DNA of 64,000 bases, taken from Megalopta genalis. Taxonomy: Eukaryota; Arthropoda; Insecta; Hymenoptera; Halictidae. The notes beneath the pieces were generated by a model, which saw only the letters and a program-made list of their open reading frames with translations, was not told where the DNA came from and did no database searches. The DNA lies in NCBI RefSeq assembly GCF_051020955.1, contig NW_027477045.1:40704-104703 (forward strand), read 5' to 3'. Positions 1 to 13,962 of this stretch are shown piece after piece; the stretch's first letter is position 1, and every line of letters starts with the position of its first letter. Position numbers and translations under genes: made by a program.

Positions 1-250
1 GACACACGATTTAGCTTCAAATCAATTCGATGTAGAAGGTTTAGCTTCAAATCCATACGAAACACATGATTTAGCTTCAAATCAATTCGAAGGACATGGC
101 TTAGGTTCAAATCCATGCGAAACAAATGATTTAGCTTCAAATGAATGCGATGTAGAAGGCTTAGCTTCAAATCCATGCAAAACAAATGTTTTAGCTACAA
201 ATACTTGTGATATACATTATTAAGCTACAACTGCATGCGAAACGAACGAG

Positions 251-670
251 TTAGCTTCAAATCCATGCGATTCACATGATTTAGCTTCAAACCAATGCGA
301 TGTGGAAGGTTTAGCTTCAAATCCATGCGATACACAAGATTTAGCTTCACATCAATGCGATGTAGTAGGTTCAGCTTCAAATCCATGCGACACATATGTT
401 TTAGATTCAAATACTTGCGATATAAGTGATATAGATTTAAATACTGTAGGAACAAACGAGGTAGCTTCAAATCCATGCGAGACACATGATTTAGCTTCAA
501 ATCAATTCGAAGGACAAGGCTTAGATTCAAATCCATGCGAAACAATTGATTTAGCTTCAAATGAATGCGAAGTACAAGGCTTAGCTTCAAATCCATGCAA
601 AACAAATGGTTTAGCTACAAATACTTGTGATATACATTATTAAGCTACAACTGCATGCGAAACGAACGAG
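251..670 (+). repeat. 14-monomer (420-bp) HOR block, two heptamers
   Basis: Fourteen monomers divide into two groups of seven, each ending with the same three-monomer signature: a P-type, then a T-type (ACTTG), then one with the tail AACAAACGAG or AACGAACGAG. Compared with the 16-monomer block it lacks one Q-P monomer pair (the QFDVEG/PYETHD pair in plus-frame shorthand). A near-identical block lies at 4,451-4,870, offset 4,200 bp, and shares the rare GTG variant of GTA at 302/4,502. Confidence 0.85.
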
Positions 671-1150
671 TTAGCTTCAAATCCATGCGATTCACATGAT
701 TTAGCTTCAAACCAATGCGATGTAGAAGGTTTAGCTTCAAATCCATGCGATACACAAGATTTAGTTTCAAATCAATGCGATGTAGTAGGTTCAGCTTCAA
801 ATCCATGCGACACATATGTTTTAGCTTCAAATACTTGCGATATAAGTGATATAGATTTAAATACTGTAGGAACAAACGAGGTAGCTTCAAAACCATGCGA
901 GACACATGATTTAGCTTCAAATCAATTCGATGTAGAAGGTTTAGCATCAAATCCATACGAAACACATGATTTAGCTTCAAATCAATTCGAAGGACAAGGC
1001 TTAGATTCAAATCCATGCGAAACAAATGATTTAGCTTCAAATGAATGCGAAGTACAAGGCTTAGCTTCAAATCCATACAAAACAAATGGTTTAGCTACAA
1101 ATACTTGTGATATACATTATTAAGCTACAACTGCATGCGAAACGAACGAG

Positions 1151-1630
1151 TTAGCTTCAAATCCATGCGATTCACATGATTTAGCTTCAAACCAATGCGA
1201 TGTAGAAGGTTTAGCTTCAAATCCATGCGATACACAAGATTTAGCTTCAAATCAATGCGATGTAGTAGGTTCAGCTTCAAATCCATGCGACACATATGTT
1301 TTAGCTTCAAATACTTGCGATATAAGTGATATAGATTTAAATACTGTAGGAACAAACGAGGTAGCTTCAAATCCATGCGAGACACATGATTTAGCTTCAA
1401 ATCAATTCGATGTAGAAGGTTTAGCATCAAATCCATACGAAACACATGATTTAGCTTCAAATCAATTCGAAGGACAAGGCTTAGATTCAAATCCATGCGA
1501 AACAAATGATTTAGCTTCAAATGAATGCGAAGTAGAAGGCTTAGCTTCAAATCCATGCAAAACAAATGGATTAGCTACAAATACTTGTGATATATATCAT
1601 TTAGCTACAACTGCATGCGAAACGAACGAG
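1151..1630 (+). repeat. Representative 16-monomer (480-bp) HOR unit
   Basis: Sixteen consecutive 30-bp monomers read in plus-frame shorthand as tails SHD, VEG, TQD, VVG, TYV, ISD, TNE, then THD, VEG, THD, GQG, TND, VEG, TNG, IYH, TNE. The first seven and last nine are parallel modules: both close with a P-type monomer, a T-type monomer and a TNE-tailed monomer. The nine is a heptamer with one extra P-Q pair. This 480-bp form is the commonest block in domain A and recurs, for example, between 8,803 and 10,722 in four successive copies. Confidence 0.9.
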
Positions 1631-2110
1631 TTAGCTTCAAATCCATGCGATTCACATGATTTAGCTGCAAATCAATGTGATGTAGAAGGTTTAGCTTCAA
1701 ATCCATGCGATACACAAGATTTAGCTTCAAATCAATGCGATGTAGTAGGTTCAGCTTCAAATCCATGCGACACATATGTTTTAGCTTCAAATACTTGCGA
1801 TATAAGTGATATAGCTTTAAATACTGTAGGAACAAACGAGGTAGCTTCAATTCCATGCGAGACACATGATTTAGCTTCAAATTAATTCTATGTAGAAGGT
1901 TTGGCTTCAAATCTATACGAAACACATGATTTAGCTTCAAATCAATTCGAAGGACAAGGCTTAGATTCAAATCCATGCGAAACAAATGATTTAGCTTCAA
2001 ATGAATGCGAAGTAGAAGGCTTAGCTTCAAATCCATGCAAAACAAATGGTTTAGCTACAAATACTTGTGATATACATTATTAAGCTACAACTGCATGCGA
2101 AACGAACGAG

Positions 2111-2320
2111 TTGGCTTCAAATCCATGCGAAACACATGATTTAGCTGCAAATCAATGTGATGTAGAAGGCTTAGCTTCAAATCCATGCGAAACAAATGAT
2201 TTAGCTTCAAATGAATGCGAAGTAGAAGGCTTAGCTTCAAATCCATGCAAAACTTATGGTTTAGCTACATATACTTGTGATATATATCAATTAGCTACAA
2301 CTGCATGTGAAACGAACGAG
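2111..2320 (+). repeat. 7-monomer (210-bp) short HOR
   Basis: Seven monomers follow a 16-monomer block and turn 480 bp into a 690-bp block. In plus-frame shorthand the tails are THD, VEG, TND, VEG, TYG, IYQ, TNE, matching the order of the second half of the 480-bp unit without its extra pair. The module starts with TTGGCTTC, a useful tag. It recurs at about 3,761, 5,831, 7,421, 8,111, 11,143, 11,833, 14,383, 15,073, 16,723, 19,572, 20,262, 20,952, 21,641, 22,331 and 23,021. I infer this heptamer is the basic HOR. Confidence 0.85.
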
Positions 2321-4200
2321 TTAGCTTCAAATCCATGCGATTCACATGATTTAGCTTCAAACCAATGCGATGTAGAAGGTTTAGCTTCAAATCCATGCGA
2401 TACACAAGATTTAGCTTCAAATCAATGCGATGTAGTAGGTTCAGCTTCAAATCCATGCGATACATATGTTTTAGCTTCAAATACTTGCGATATAAGTGAT
2501 ATAGCTTTAAATACTGTAGGAACAAACGAGGTAGCTTCAATTCCATGCGAGACACACGATTTAGCTTCAAATCAATTCGATGTAGAAGGTTTAGCTTCAA
2601 ATCCATACGAAACACATGATTTAGCTTCAAATCAATTCGAAGGACATGGCTTAGGTTCAAATCCATGCGAAACAAATGATTTAGCTTCAAATGAATGCGA
2701 TGTAGAAGGCTTAGCTTCAAATCCATGCAAAACAAATGGTTTAGCTACAAATACTTGTGATATACATTATTAAGCTACAACTGCATGCGAAACGAACGAG
2801 TTAGCTTCAAATCCATGCGATTCACATGATTTAGCTTCAAACCAATGCGATGTAGAAGGTTTAGCTTCAAATCCATGCGATACACAAGATTTAGTTTCAA
2901 ATCAATGCGATGTAGTAGGTTCAGCTTCAAATCCATGCGACACATAGGTTTTAGCTTCAAATACTTGCGATATAAGTGATATAGATTTAAATACTGTAGG
3001 AACAAACGAGGTAGCTTCAAATCCATGCGAGACACATGATTTAGCTTCAAATCAATTCGATGTAGAAGGTTTAGCATCAAATCCATACGAAACACATGAT
3101 TTAGCTTCAAATCAATTCGAAGGACAAGGCTTAGATTCAAATCCATGCGAAACAAATGATTTAGCTTCAAATGAATGCGAAGTAGAAGGCTTAGCTTCAA
3201 ATCCATGCAAAACAAATGGATTAGCTACAAATACTTGTGATATATATCATTTAGCTACAACTGCATGTGAAACGAACGAGTTAGCTTCAAATCCCTGCGA
3301 TTCACATGATTTAGCTTCAAACCAATGCGATGTAGAAGGTTTAGCTTTAAATCCATGCGATACACAAGATTTAGCTTCAAATCAATGCGATGTAGTAGGT
3401 TCAGCTTCAAATCCATGCGACACATATGTTTTAGCTTCAAATACTTGCGATATAAGTGATATAGCTTTAAATACTGTAGGAACAAACGAGGTAGCTTCAA
3501 TTCCATGCGAGACACATGATTTAGCTTCAAATTAATTCGATGTAGAAGGTTTGGCTTCAAATCCATACGAAACACATGATTTAGCTTCAAATCAATTCGA
3601 AGGACAAGGCTTAGATTCAAATCCATGCGAAACAAATGATTTAGCTTCAAATGAATGCGAAGTAGAAGGCTTAGCTTCAAATCCATGCAAAACAAATGGT
3701 TTAGCTACAAATACTTGTGATATACATTATTAAGCTACAACTGCATGCGAAACGAACGAGTTGGCTTCAAATCCATGCGAAACACATGATTTAGCTGCAA
3801 ATCAATGTCATGTAGAAGGCTTAGCTTCAAATCCATGCGAAACAAATGATTTAGCTTCAAATGAATGCGAAGTAGAAGGCTTACCTTCAAATCCATGCAA
3901 AACAAATGGTTTAGCTACAAATACTTGTGATATATATCATTTAGCTACAACTGCATGTGAAACGAACGAGTTAGCTTCAAATCCATGCGATACACATGAT
4001 TTAGCTTCAAACCAATGCGATGTAGAAGGTTTAGCTTCAAATCCATGCGATACACAAGATTTAGCTTCAAATCAATGCGATGTAGTAGGTTCAGCTTCAA
4101 ATCCATGCGACACATATGTTTTAGCTTCAAATACTTGCGATATAAGTGATATAGCTTTAAATACTGTAGGAACAAACGAGTTAGCTTCAATTCCATGCGA

Positions 4201-6250
4201 GACACATGATTTAGCTTCAAATCAATTCGATGTAGAAGGTTTAGCTTCAAATCCATACGAAACACATGATTTAGCTTCAAATCAATTCGAAGGACATGGC
4301 TTAGGTTCAAATCCATGCGAAACAAATGATTTAGCTTCAAATGAATGCGATGTAGAAGGCTTAGCTTCAAATCCATGCAAAACAAATGGTTTAGCTACAG
4401 ATACTTGTGATATACATTATTAAGCTACAACTGCATGCGAAACGAACGAGTTAGCTTCAAATCCATGCGATTCACATGATTTAGCTTCAAACCAATGCGA
4501 TGTGGAAGGTTTAGCTTCAAATCCATGCGATACACAAGATTTAGCTTCACATCAATGCGATGTAGTAGGTTCAGCTTCAAATCCATGCGACACATATGTT
4601 TTAGATTCAAATACTTGCGATATAAGTGATATAGATTTAAATACTGTAGGAACAAACGAGGTAGCTTCAAATCCATGCGAGACACATGATTTAGCTTCAA
4701 ATCAATTCGAAGGACAAGGCTTAGATTCAAATCCATGCGAAACAAATGATTTAGCTTCAAATGAATGCGAAGTACAAGGCTTAGCTTCAAATCCATGCAA
4801 AACAAATGGTTTAGCTACAAATACTTGTGATATACATTATTAAGCTACAACTGCATGCGAAACGAACGAGTTAGCTTCAAATCCATGCGATTCACATGAT
4901 TTATCTTCAAACCAATGCGTTGTAGAAGGTTTAGCTTCAAATCCATGCGATACACAAGATTTAGCTTCAAATCAATGCGATGTAGTAGGTTCAGCTTCAA
5001 ATCCATGCGACACATATGTTTTAGCTTCAAATACTTGCGATATAAGTGATATAGATTTAAATACTGTAGGAACAAACGAGGTAGCTTCAAATCCATGCGA
5101 GACACATGATTTAGCTTCAAATCAATTCGATGTAGAAGGTTTAGCATCAAATCCATACGAAACACATGATTTAGCTTCAAATCAATTCGAAGGACAAGGC
5201 TTAGATTCAAATCCATGCGAAACAAATGATTTAGCTTCAAATGAATGCGAAGTAGAAGGCTTAGCTTCAAATCCATGCAAAACAAATGGATTAGCTACAA
5301 ATACTTGTGATATATATCATTTAGCTACAACTGCATGCGAAACGAACGAGTTAGCTTCAAATCCATGCGATTCACATGATTTAGCTGCAAATCAATGTGA
5401 TGTAGAAGGTTTAGCTTCAAATCCATGCGATACACAAGATTTAGCTTCAAATCAATGCGATGTAGTAGGTTCAGCTTCAAATCCATGCGACACATATGTT
5501 TTAGCTTCAAATACTTGCGATATAAGTGATATAGCTTTAAATACTGTAGGAACAAACGAGGTAGCTTCAATTCCATGCGAGACACATGATTTAGCTTCAA
5601 ATTAATTCTATGTAGAAGGTTTGGCTTCAAATCTATACGAAACACATGATTTAGCTTCAAATCAATTCGAAGGACAAGGCTTAGATTCAAATCCATGCGA
5701 AACAAATGATTTAGCTTCAAATGAATGCGAAGTAGAAGGCTTAGCTTCAAATCCATGCAAAACAAATGGTTTAGCTACAATTACTTGTGATATACATTAT
5801 TAAGCTACAACTGCATGCGAAACGAACGAGTTGGCTTCAAATCCATGCGAAACACATGATTTAGCTGCAAATCAATGTGATGTAGAAGGCTTAGCTTCAA
5901 ATCCATGCGAAACAAATGATTTAGCTTCAAATGAATGCGAAGTAGAAGGCTTAGCTTCAAATCCATGCAAAACTTATGGTTTAGCTACATATACTTGTGA
6001 TATATATCAATTAGCTACAACTGCATGTGAAACGAACGAGTTAGCTTCAAATCCATGCGATTCACATGATTTAGCTTCAAACCAATGCGATGTAGAAGGT
6101 TTAGCTTCAAATCCATGCGATACACAAGATTTAGCTTCAAATCAATGCGATGTAGTAGGTTCAGCTTCAAATCCATGCGACACATATGTTTTAGCTTCAA
6201 ATACTTGCGATATAAGTGATATAGCTTTAAATACTGTAGGAACAAACGAG
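4201..6250 (+). repeat. Segmental copy of 1-2.5 kb
   Basis: Bases 4,201-4,844 match 1-644 at an offset of 4,200 bp, sharing the GTGGAAGGT, TTCACATCAATG and TTTAGATTC variants. Bases 4,845 to about 6,250 match 1,125 to about 2,530 at an offset of 3,720 bp, sharing AATTAATTCTA, AATCTATACGA and the AAAACTTATGG tag. The offset difference is exactly one 480-bp block, so the copies differ by loss or gain of one block. Confidence 0.8.
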
Positions 6251-7000
6251 GTAGCTTCAATTCCATGCGAGACACATGATTTAGCTTCAAATTAATTCTA
6301 TGTAGAAGGTTTGGCTTCAAATCCATACGAAACACATGATTTAGCTTCAAATCAATTCGAAGGACAAGGCTTAGATTCAAATCCATGCGAAACAAATGAT
6401 TTAGCTTCAAATGAATGCGAAGTAGAAGGCTTAGCTTCAAATCCATGCAAAACAAATGGTTTAGCTACAAATACTTGTGATATACATTATTAAGCTACAA
6501 CTGCATGCGAAACGAACGAGTTAGCTTCAATTCCATGCGATTCACATGATTTAGCTTCAAACCAATGCGATGTAGAAGGTTTAGCTTCAAATCCATGCGA
6601 TACACAAGATTTAGCTTCACATCAATGCGATGTAGTAGGTTCAGCTTCAAATCCATGCGACACATATGTTTTAGCTTCAAATACTTGCGATATAAGTGAT
6701 ATAGATTTAAATACTGTAGGAACAAACGAGGTAGCTTCAAATCCATGCGAGACACATGATTTAGCTTCAAATCAATTCGATGTAGAAGGTTTAGCATCAA
6801 ATCCATACGAAACACATGATTTAGCTTCAAATCAATTCGAAGTACAAGGCTTAGATTCAAATCCATGCGAAACAAATGATTTAGCTTCAAATGAATGCGA
6901 AGTAGAAGGCTTAGCTTCAAATCCATGCAAAACAAATGGTTTAGCTACAAATACTTGTGATATACATTATTAAGCTACAACTGCATGCGAAACGAACGAG

Positions 7001-10000
7001 TTAGCTTCAAATCCATGCGAAACACATGATTTAGCTGCAAATCAATGTGATGTAGAAGGCTTAGCTTCAAATCCATGCGACACATATGTTTTAGCTTCAA
7101 ATACTTGCGATATATGTGATATAGCTTTAAATACTGTAGGAACAAACGAGGTAGCTTCAAATCCATGCGAGACACATGATTTAGCTTCAAATCAATTCGA
7201 TGTAGAAGGTTTAGCTTCAAATCCATACGAAACACATGATTTAGCTTCAAATCAATTCGAAGGACATGGCTTAGATTCAAATCAATGCGAAACAAATGAT
7301 TTAGCTTCAAATGAATGCGAAGTAGAAGGCTTAGCTTCAAATCCATGCAAAACAAATGGTTTAGCTACAAATACTTGTGATATACATTATTAAGCTACAA
7401 CTGCATGCGAAACGAACGAGTTGGCTTCAAATCCATGCGAAACACATGATTTAGCTGCAAATCAATGTGATGTAGAAGGCTTAGCTTCAAATCCATGCGA
7501 AACAAATGATTTAGCTTCAAATGAATGCGAAGTAGAAGGCTTAGCTTCAAATCCATGCAAAACAAATGGATTAGCTACAAATACTTGTGATATATATCAT
7601 TTAGATACAACTGCATGTGAAACGAACGAGTTAGCTTCAAATCCATGCGATTCACATGATTTAGCTTCAAACCAATGCGATGTAGAAGGTTTAGCTTTAA
7701 ATCCATGCGATACACAAGATTTAGCTTCAAATCAATGCGATGTAGTAGGTTCAGCTTCAAATCCATGCGACACATATGTTTTAGCTTCAAATACTTGCGA
7801 TATAAGTGATATAGCTTTAAATACTGTAGGAACAAACGAGGTAGCTTCAATTCCATGCGAGACACATGATTTAGCTTCAAATTAATTCTATGTAGAAGGT
7901 TTGGCTTCAAATCTATACGAAACACATGATTTAGCTTCAAATCAATTCGAAGGACAAGGCTTAGATTCAAATCCATGCGAAACAAATGATTTAGCTTCAA
8001 ATGAATGCGAAGTAGAAGGCTTAGCTTCAAATCCATGCAAAACAAATGGTTTAGCTACAATTACTTGTGATATACATTATTAAGCTACAACTGCATGCGA
8101 AACGAACGAGTTGGCTTCAAATCCATGCGAAACACATGATTTAGCTGCAAATCAATGTGATGTAGAAGGCTTAGCTTCAAATCCATGCGAAACAAATGAT
8201 TTAGCTTCAAATGAATGCGAAGTAGAAGGCTTAGCTTCAAATCCATGCAAAACTTATGGTTTAGCTACATATACTTGTGATATATATATCAATTAGCTAC
8301 AACTGCATGTGAAACGAACGAGTTAGCTTCAAATCCATGCGATTCACATGATTTAGCTTCAAACCAATGCGATGTAGAAGGTTTAGCTTCAAATCCATGC
8401 GATACACAAGATTTAGCTTCAAATCAATGCGATGTAGTAGGTTCAGCTTCAAATCCATGCGACACATATGTTTTAGCTTCAAATACTTGCGATATAAGTG
8501 ATATAGCTTTAAATACTGTAGGAACAAAAGAGGTAGCGTCAATTCCATGCGAGACACACGATTTAGCTTCAAATCAATTCGATGTAGAAGGTTTAGCTTC
8601 AAATCCATACGAAACACATGATTTAGCTTCAAATCAATTCGAAGGACATGGCTTAGGTTCAAATCCATGCGAAACAAATGATTTAGCTTCAAATGAATGC
8701 GATGTAGAAGGCTTAGCTTCAAATCCATGCAAAACAAATGGTTTAGCTACAAATACTTGTGATATACATTATTAAGCTACAACTGCATGCGAAACGAACG
8801 AGTTAGCTTCAAATCCATGCGATTCACATGATTTAGCTTCAAACCAATGCGATGTAGAAGGTTTAGCTTCAAATCCATGCGATACACAAGTTTTAGCTTC
8901 AAATCAATGCGATGTAGTAGGTTCAGCTTCAAATCCATGCGACACATATGTTTTAGCTTCAAATACTTGCGATATAAGTGATATAGCTTTAAATACTGTA
9001 GGAACAAACGAGGTAGCTTCAATTCCATGCGAGACACATGATTTAGCTTCAAATTAATTCTATGTAGAAGGTTTGGCTTCAAATCCATACGAAACACATG
9101 ATTTAGCTTCAAATCAATTCGAAGGACAAGGTTTAGATTCAAATCCATGCGAAACAAATGATTTAGCTTCAAATGAATGCGAAATAGAAGGCTTAGCTTC
9201 AAATCCATGCAAAACAAATGGTTTAGCTACAAATACTTGTGATATACATTATTAAGCTACAACTGCATGCGAAACGAACGAGTTAGCTTCAATTCCATGC
9301 GATTCACATGATTTAGCTTCAAACCAATGCGATGTAGAAGGTTTAGCTTCAAATCCATGCGATACACAAGATTTAGCTTCACATCAATGCGATGTAGTAG
9401 GTTCAGCTTCAAATCCATGCGACACATATGTTTTAGCTTCAAATACTTGCGATATAAGTGATATAGCTTTAAATACTGTAGGAACAAACGAGGTAGCTTC
9501 AATTCCATGCGAGACACATGATTTAGCTTCAAATTAATTCTATGTAGAAGGTTTGGCTTCAAATCCATACGAAACACATGATTTAGCTTCAAATCAATTC
9601 GAAGGACAAGGCTTAGATTCAAATCCATGCGAAACAAATGATTTAGCTTCAAATGAATGCGAAGTAGAAGGCTTAGCTTCAAATCCATGCAAAACAAATG
9701 GTTTAGCTACAAATACTTGTGATATACATTATTAAGCTACAACTGCATGCGAAACGAACGAGTTAGCTTCAAATCCATGCGATTCACATGATTTAGCTTC
9801 AAACCAATGCGATGTAGAAGGTTTAGCTTCAAATCCATGCGATACACAAGATTTAGCTTCAAATCAATGCGATGTAGTAGGTTCAGCTTCAAATCCATGC
9901 GACACATATGTTTTAGCTTCAAATACTTGCGATATAAGTGATATAGCTTTAAATACTGTAGGAACAAACGAGGTAGCTTCAATTCCATGCGAGACACATG

Positions 10001-10722
10001 ATTTAGCTTCAAATTAATTCTATGTAGAAGGTTTGGCTTCAAATCCATACGAAACACATGATTTAGATTCAAATCAATTCGAAGGACAAGGTTTAGATTC
10101 AAATCCATGCGAAACAAATGATTTAGCTTCAAATGAATGCGAAGTAGAAGGCTTAGCTTCAAATCCATGCAAAACAAATGGTTTAGCTACAAATACGTGT
10201 GATATACATTATTAAGCTACAACTGCATGCGAAACGAACGAGTTAGCTTCAATTCCATGCGATTCACATGATTTAGCTTCAAACCAATGCGATGTAGAAG
10301 GTTTAGCTTCAAATCCATGCGATACACAAGATTTAGCTTCACATCAATGCGATGTAGTAGGTTCAGCTTCAAATCCATGCGACACATATGTTTTAGCTTC
10401 AAATACTTGCGATATAAGTGATATAGATTTAAATACTGTAGGAACAAACGAGGTAGCTTCAAATCCATGCGAGACACATGATTTAGCTTCAAATCAATTC
10501 GATGTAGAAGGTTTAGCATCAAATCCATACGAAACACATGATTTAGCTTCAAATCAATTCGAAGGACAAGGCTTAGATTCAAATCCATGCGAAACAAATG
10601 ATTTAGCTTCAAATGAATGCGAAGTAGAAGGCTTAGCTTCAAATCCATGCAAAACAAATGGTTTAGCTACAAATACTTGTGATATACATTATTAAGCTAC
10701 AACTGCATGCGAAACGAACGAG
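7001..10722 (+). repeat. Super-HOR copy 1 (3.72 kb)
   Basis: It starts with a 630-bp block containing the GATATATGTGAT variant, then a 692-bp block, then five 480-bp blocks. The same order restarts at 10,723 and 13,963. This copy carries one 480-bp block more than the second copy, and a 2-bp TA expansion near 8,281-8,290 inside the run TATATATATC. That expansion is the first net frame change in the array. Confidence 0.8.
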
Positions 10723-13700
10723 TTAGCTTCAAATCCATGCGAAACACATGATTTAGCTGCAAATCAATGTGATGTAGAAGGCTTAGCTTCAAATCCATGC
10801 GACACATATGTTTTAGCTTCAAATACTTGCGATATATGTGATATAGCTTTAAATACTGTAGGAACAAACGAGGTAGCTTCAAATCCATGCGAGACACATG
10901 ATTTAGCTTCAAATCAATTCGATGTAGAAGGTGTAGCTTCAAATCCATACGAAACACATGATTTAGCTTCAAATCAATTCGAAGGACATGGCTTAGATTC
11001 AAATCAATGCGAAACAAATGATTTAGCTTCAAATGAATGCGAAGTAGAAGGCTTAGCTTCAAATCCATGCAAAACAAATGGTTTAGCTACAAATACTTGT
11101 GATATACATTATTAAGCTACAACTGCATGCGAAACGAACGAGTTGGCTTCAAATCCATGCGAAACACATGATTTAGCTGCAAATCAATGTGATGTAGAAG
11201 GCTTAGCTTCAAATCCATGCGAAACAAATGATTTAGCTTCAAATGAATGCGAAGTAGAAGGCTTAGCTTCAAATCCATGCAAAACAAATGGATTAGCTAC
11301 AAATACTTGTGATATATATCATTTAGATACAACTGCATGTGAAACGAACGAGTTAGCTTCAAATCCATGCGATTCACATGATTTAGCTTCAAACCAATGC
11401 GATGTAGAAGGTTTAGCTTTAAATCCATGCGATACACAAGATTTAGCTTCAAATCAATGCGATGTAGTAGGTTCAGCTTCAAATCCATGCGACACATATG
11501 TTTTAGCTTCAAATACTTGCGATATAAGTGATATAGCTTTAAATACTGTAGGAACAAACGAGGTAGCTTCAATTCCATGCGAGACACATGATTTAGCTTC
11601 AAATTAATTCTATGTAGAAGGTTTGGCTTCAAATCTATACGAAACACATGATTTAGCTTCAAATCAATTCGAAGGACAAGGCTTAGATTCAAATCCATGC
11701 GAAACAAATGATTTAGCTTCAAATGAATGCGAAGTAGAAGGCTTAGCTTCAAATCCATGCAAAACAAATGGTTTAGCTACAATTACTTGTGATATACATT
11801 ATTAAGCTACAACTGCATGCGAAACGAACGAGTTGGCTTCAAATCCATGCGAAACACATGATTTAGCTGCAAATCAATGTGATGTAGAAGGCTTAGCTTC
11901 AAATCCATGCGAAACAAATGATTTAGCTTCAAATGAATGCGAAGTAGAAGGCTTAGCTTCAAATCCATGCAAAACTTATGGTTTAGCTACATATACTTGT
12001 GATATATATCAATTAGCTACAACTGCATGTGAAACGAACGAGTTAGCTTCAAATCCATGCGATTCACATGATTTAGCTTCAAACCAATGCGATGTAGAAG
12101 GTTTAGCTTCAAATCCATGCGATACACAAGATTTAGCTTCAAATCAATGCGATGTAGTAGGTTCAGCTTCAAATCCATGCGACACATATGTTTTAGCTTC
12201 AAATACTTGCGATATAAGTGATATAGCTTTAAATACTGTAGGAACAAAAGAGGTAGCTTCAATTCCATGCGAGACACACGATTTAGCTTCAAATCAATTC
12301 GATGTAGAAGGTTTAGCTTCAAATCCATACGAAACACATGATTTAGCTTCAAATCAATTCGAAGGACATGGCTTAGGTTCAAATCCATGCGAAACAAATG
12401 ATTTAGCTTCAAATGAATGCGATGTAGAAGGCTTAGCTTCAAATCCATGCAAAACAAATGGTTTAGCTACAAATACTTGTGATATACATTATTAAGCTAC
12501 AACTGCATGCGAAACGAACGAGTTAGCTTCAAATCCATGCGATTCACATGATTTAGCTTCAAACCAATGCGATGTAGAAGGTTTAGCTTCAAATCCATGC
12601 GATACACAAGATTTAGCTTCAAATCAATGCGATGTAGTAGGTTCAGCTTCAAATCCATGCGACACATATGTTTTAGCTTCAAATACTTGCGATATAAGTG
12701 ATATAGCTTTAAATACTGTAGGAACAAACGAGGTAGCTTCAATTCCACGCGAGACACATGATTTAGCTTCAAATTAATTCTATGTAGAAGGTTTGGCTTC
12801 AAATCCATACGAAACACATGATTTAGCTTCAAATCAATTCGAAGGACAAGGTTTAGATTCAAATCCATGCGAAACAAATGATTTAGCTTCAAATGAATGC
12901 GAAGTAGAAGGCTTAGCTTCAAATCCATGCAAAACAAATGGTTTAGCTACAAATACTTGTGATATACATTATTAAGCTACAACTGCATGCGAAACGAACG
13001 AGTTAGCTTCAATTCCATGCGATTCACATGATTTAGCTTCAAACCAATGCGATGTAGAAGGTTTAGCTTCAAATCCATGCGATACACAAGATTTAGCTTC
13101 ACATCAATGCGATGTAGTATGTTCAGCTTCAAATCCATGCGACACATATGTTTTAGCTTCAAATACTTGCGATATAAGTGATATAGCTTTAAATACTGTA
13201 GGAACAAACGAGGTAGCTTCAATTCCATGCGAGACACATGATTTAGCTTCAAATTAATTCTATGTAGAAGGTTTGGCTTCAAATCCATACGAAACACATG
13301 ATTTAGCTTCAAATCAATTCGAAGGACAAGGCTTAGATTCAAATCCATGCGAAACAAATGATTTAGCTTCAAATGAATGCGAAGTAGAAGGCTTAGCTTC
13401 AAATCCATGCAAAACAAATGGTTTAGCTACAAATACTTGTGATATACATTATTAAGCTACAACTGCATGCGAAACGAACGAGTTAGCTTCAATTCCATGC
13501 GATTCACATGATTTAGCTTCAAACCAATGCGATGTAGAAGGTTTAGCTTCAAATCCATGCGATACACAAGATTTAGCTTCACATCAATGCGATGTAGTAG
13601 GTTCAGCTTCAAATCCATGCGACACATATGTTTTAGCTTCAAATACTTGCGATATAAGTGATATAGATTTAAATACTGTAGGAACAAACGAGGTAGCTTC

Positions 13701-13962
13701 AAATCCATGCGAGACACATGATTTAGCTTCAAATCAATTCGATGTAGAAGGTTTAGCATCAAATCCATACGAAACACATGATTTAGCTTCAAATCAATTC
13801 GAAGGACAAGGCTTAGATTCAAATCCATGCGAAACAAATGATTTAGCTTCAAATGAATGCGAAGTAGAAGGCTTAGCTTCAAATCCATGCAAAACAAATG
13901 GTTTAGCTACAAATACTTGTGATATACATTATTAAGCTACAACTGCATGCGAAACGAACGAG
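10723..13962 (+). repeat. Super-HOR copy 2 (3.24 kb)
   Basis: Block order is 630, 690, then four of 480 bp, parallel to 7,001-10,722 but one 480-bp block shorter and without the 2-bp insertion. It shares private variants with copy 1, including GATATATGTGAT in the first block and ACAAAAGAGG replacing ACAAACGAGG (8,522 and 12,242). Confidence 0.8.
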
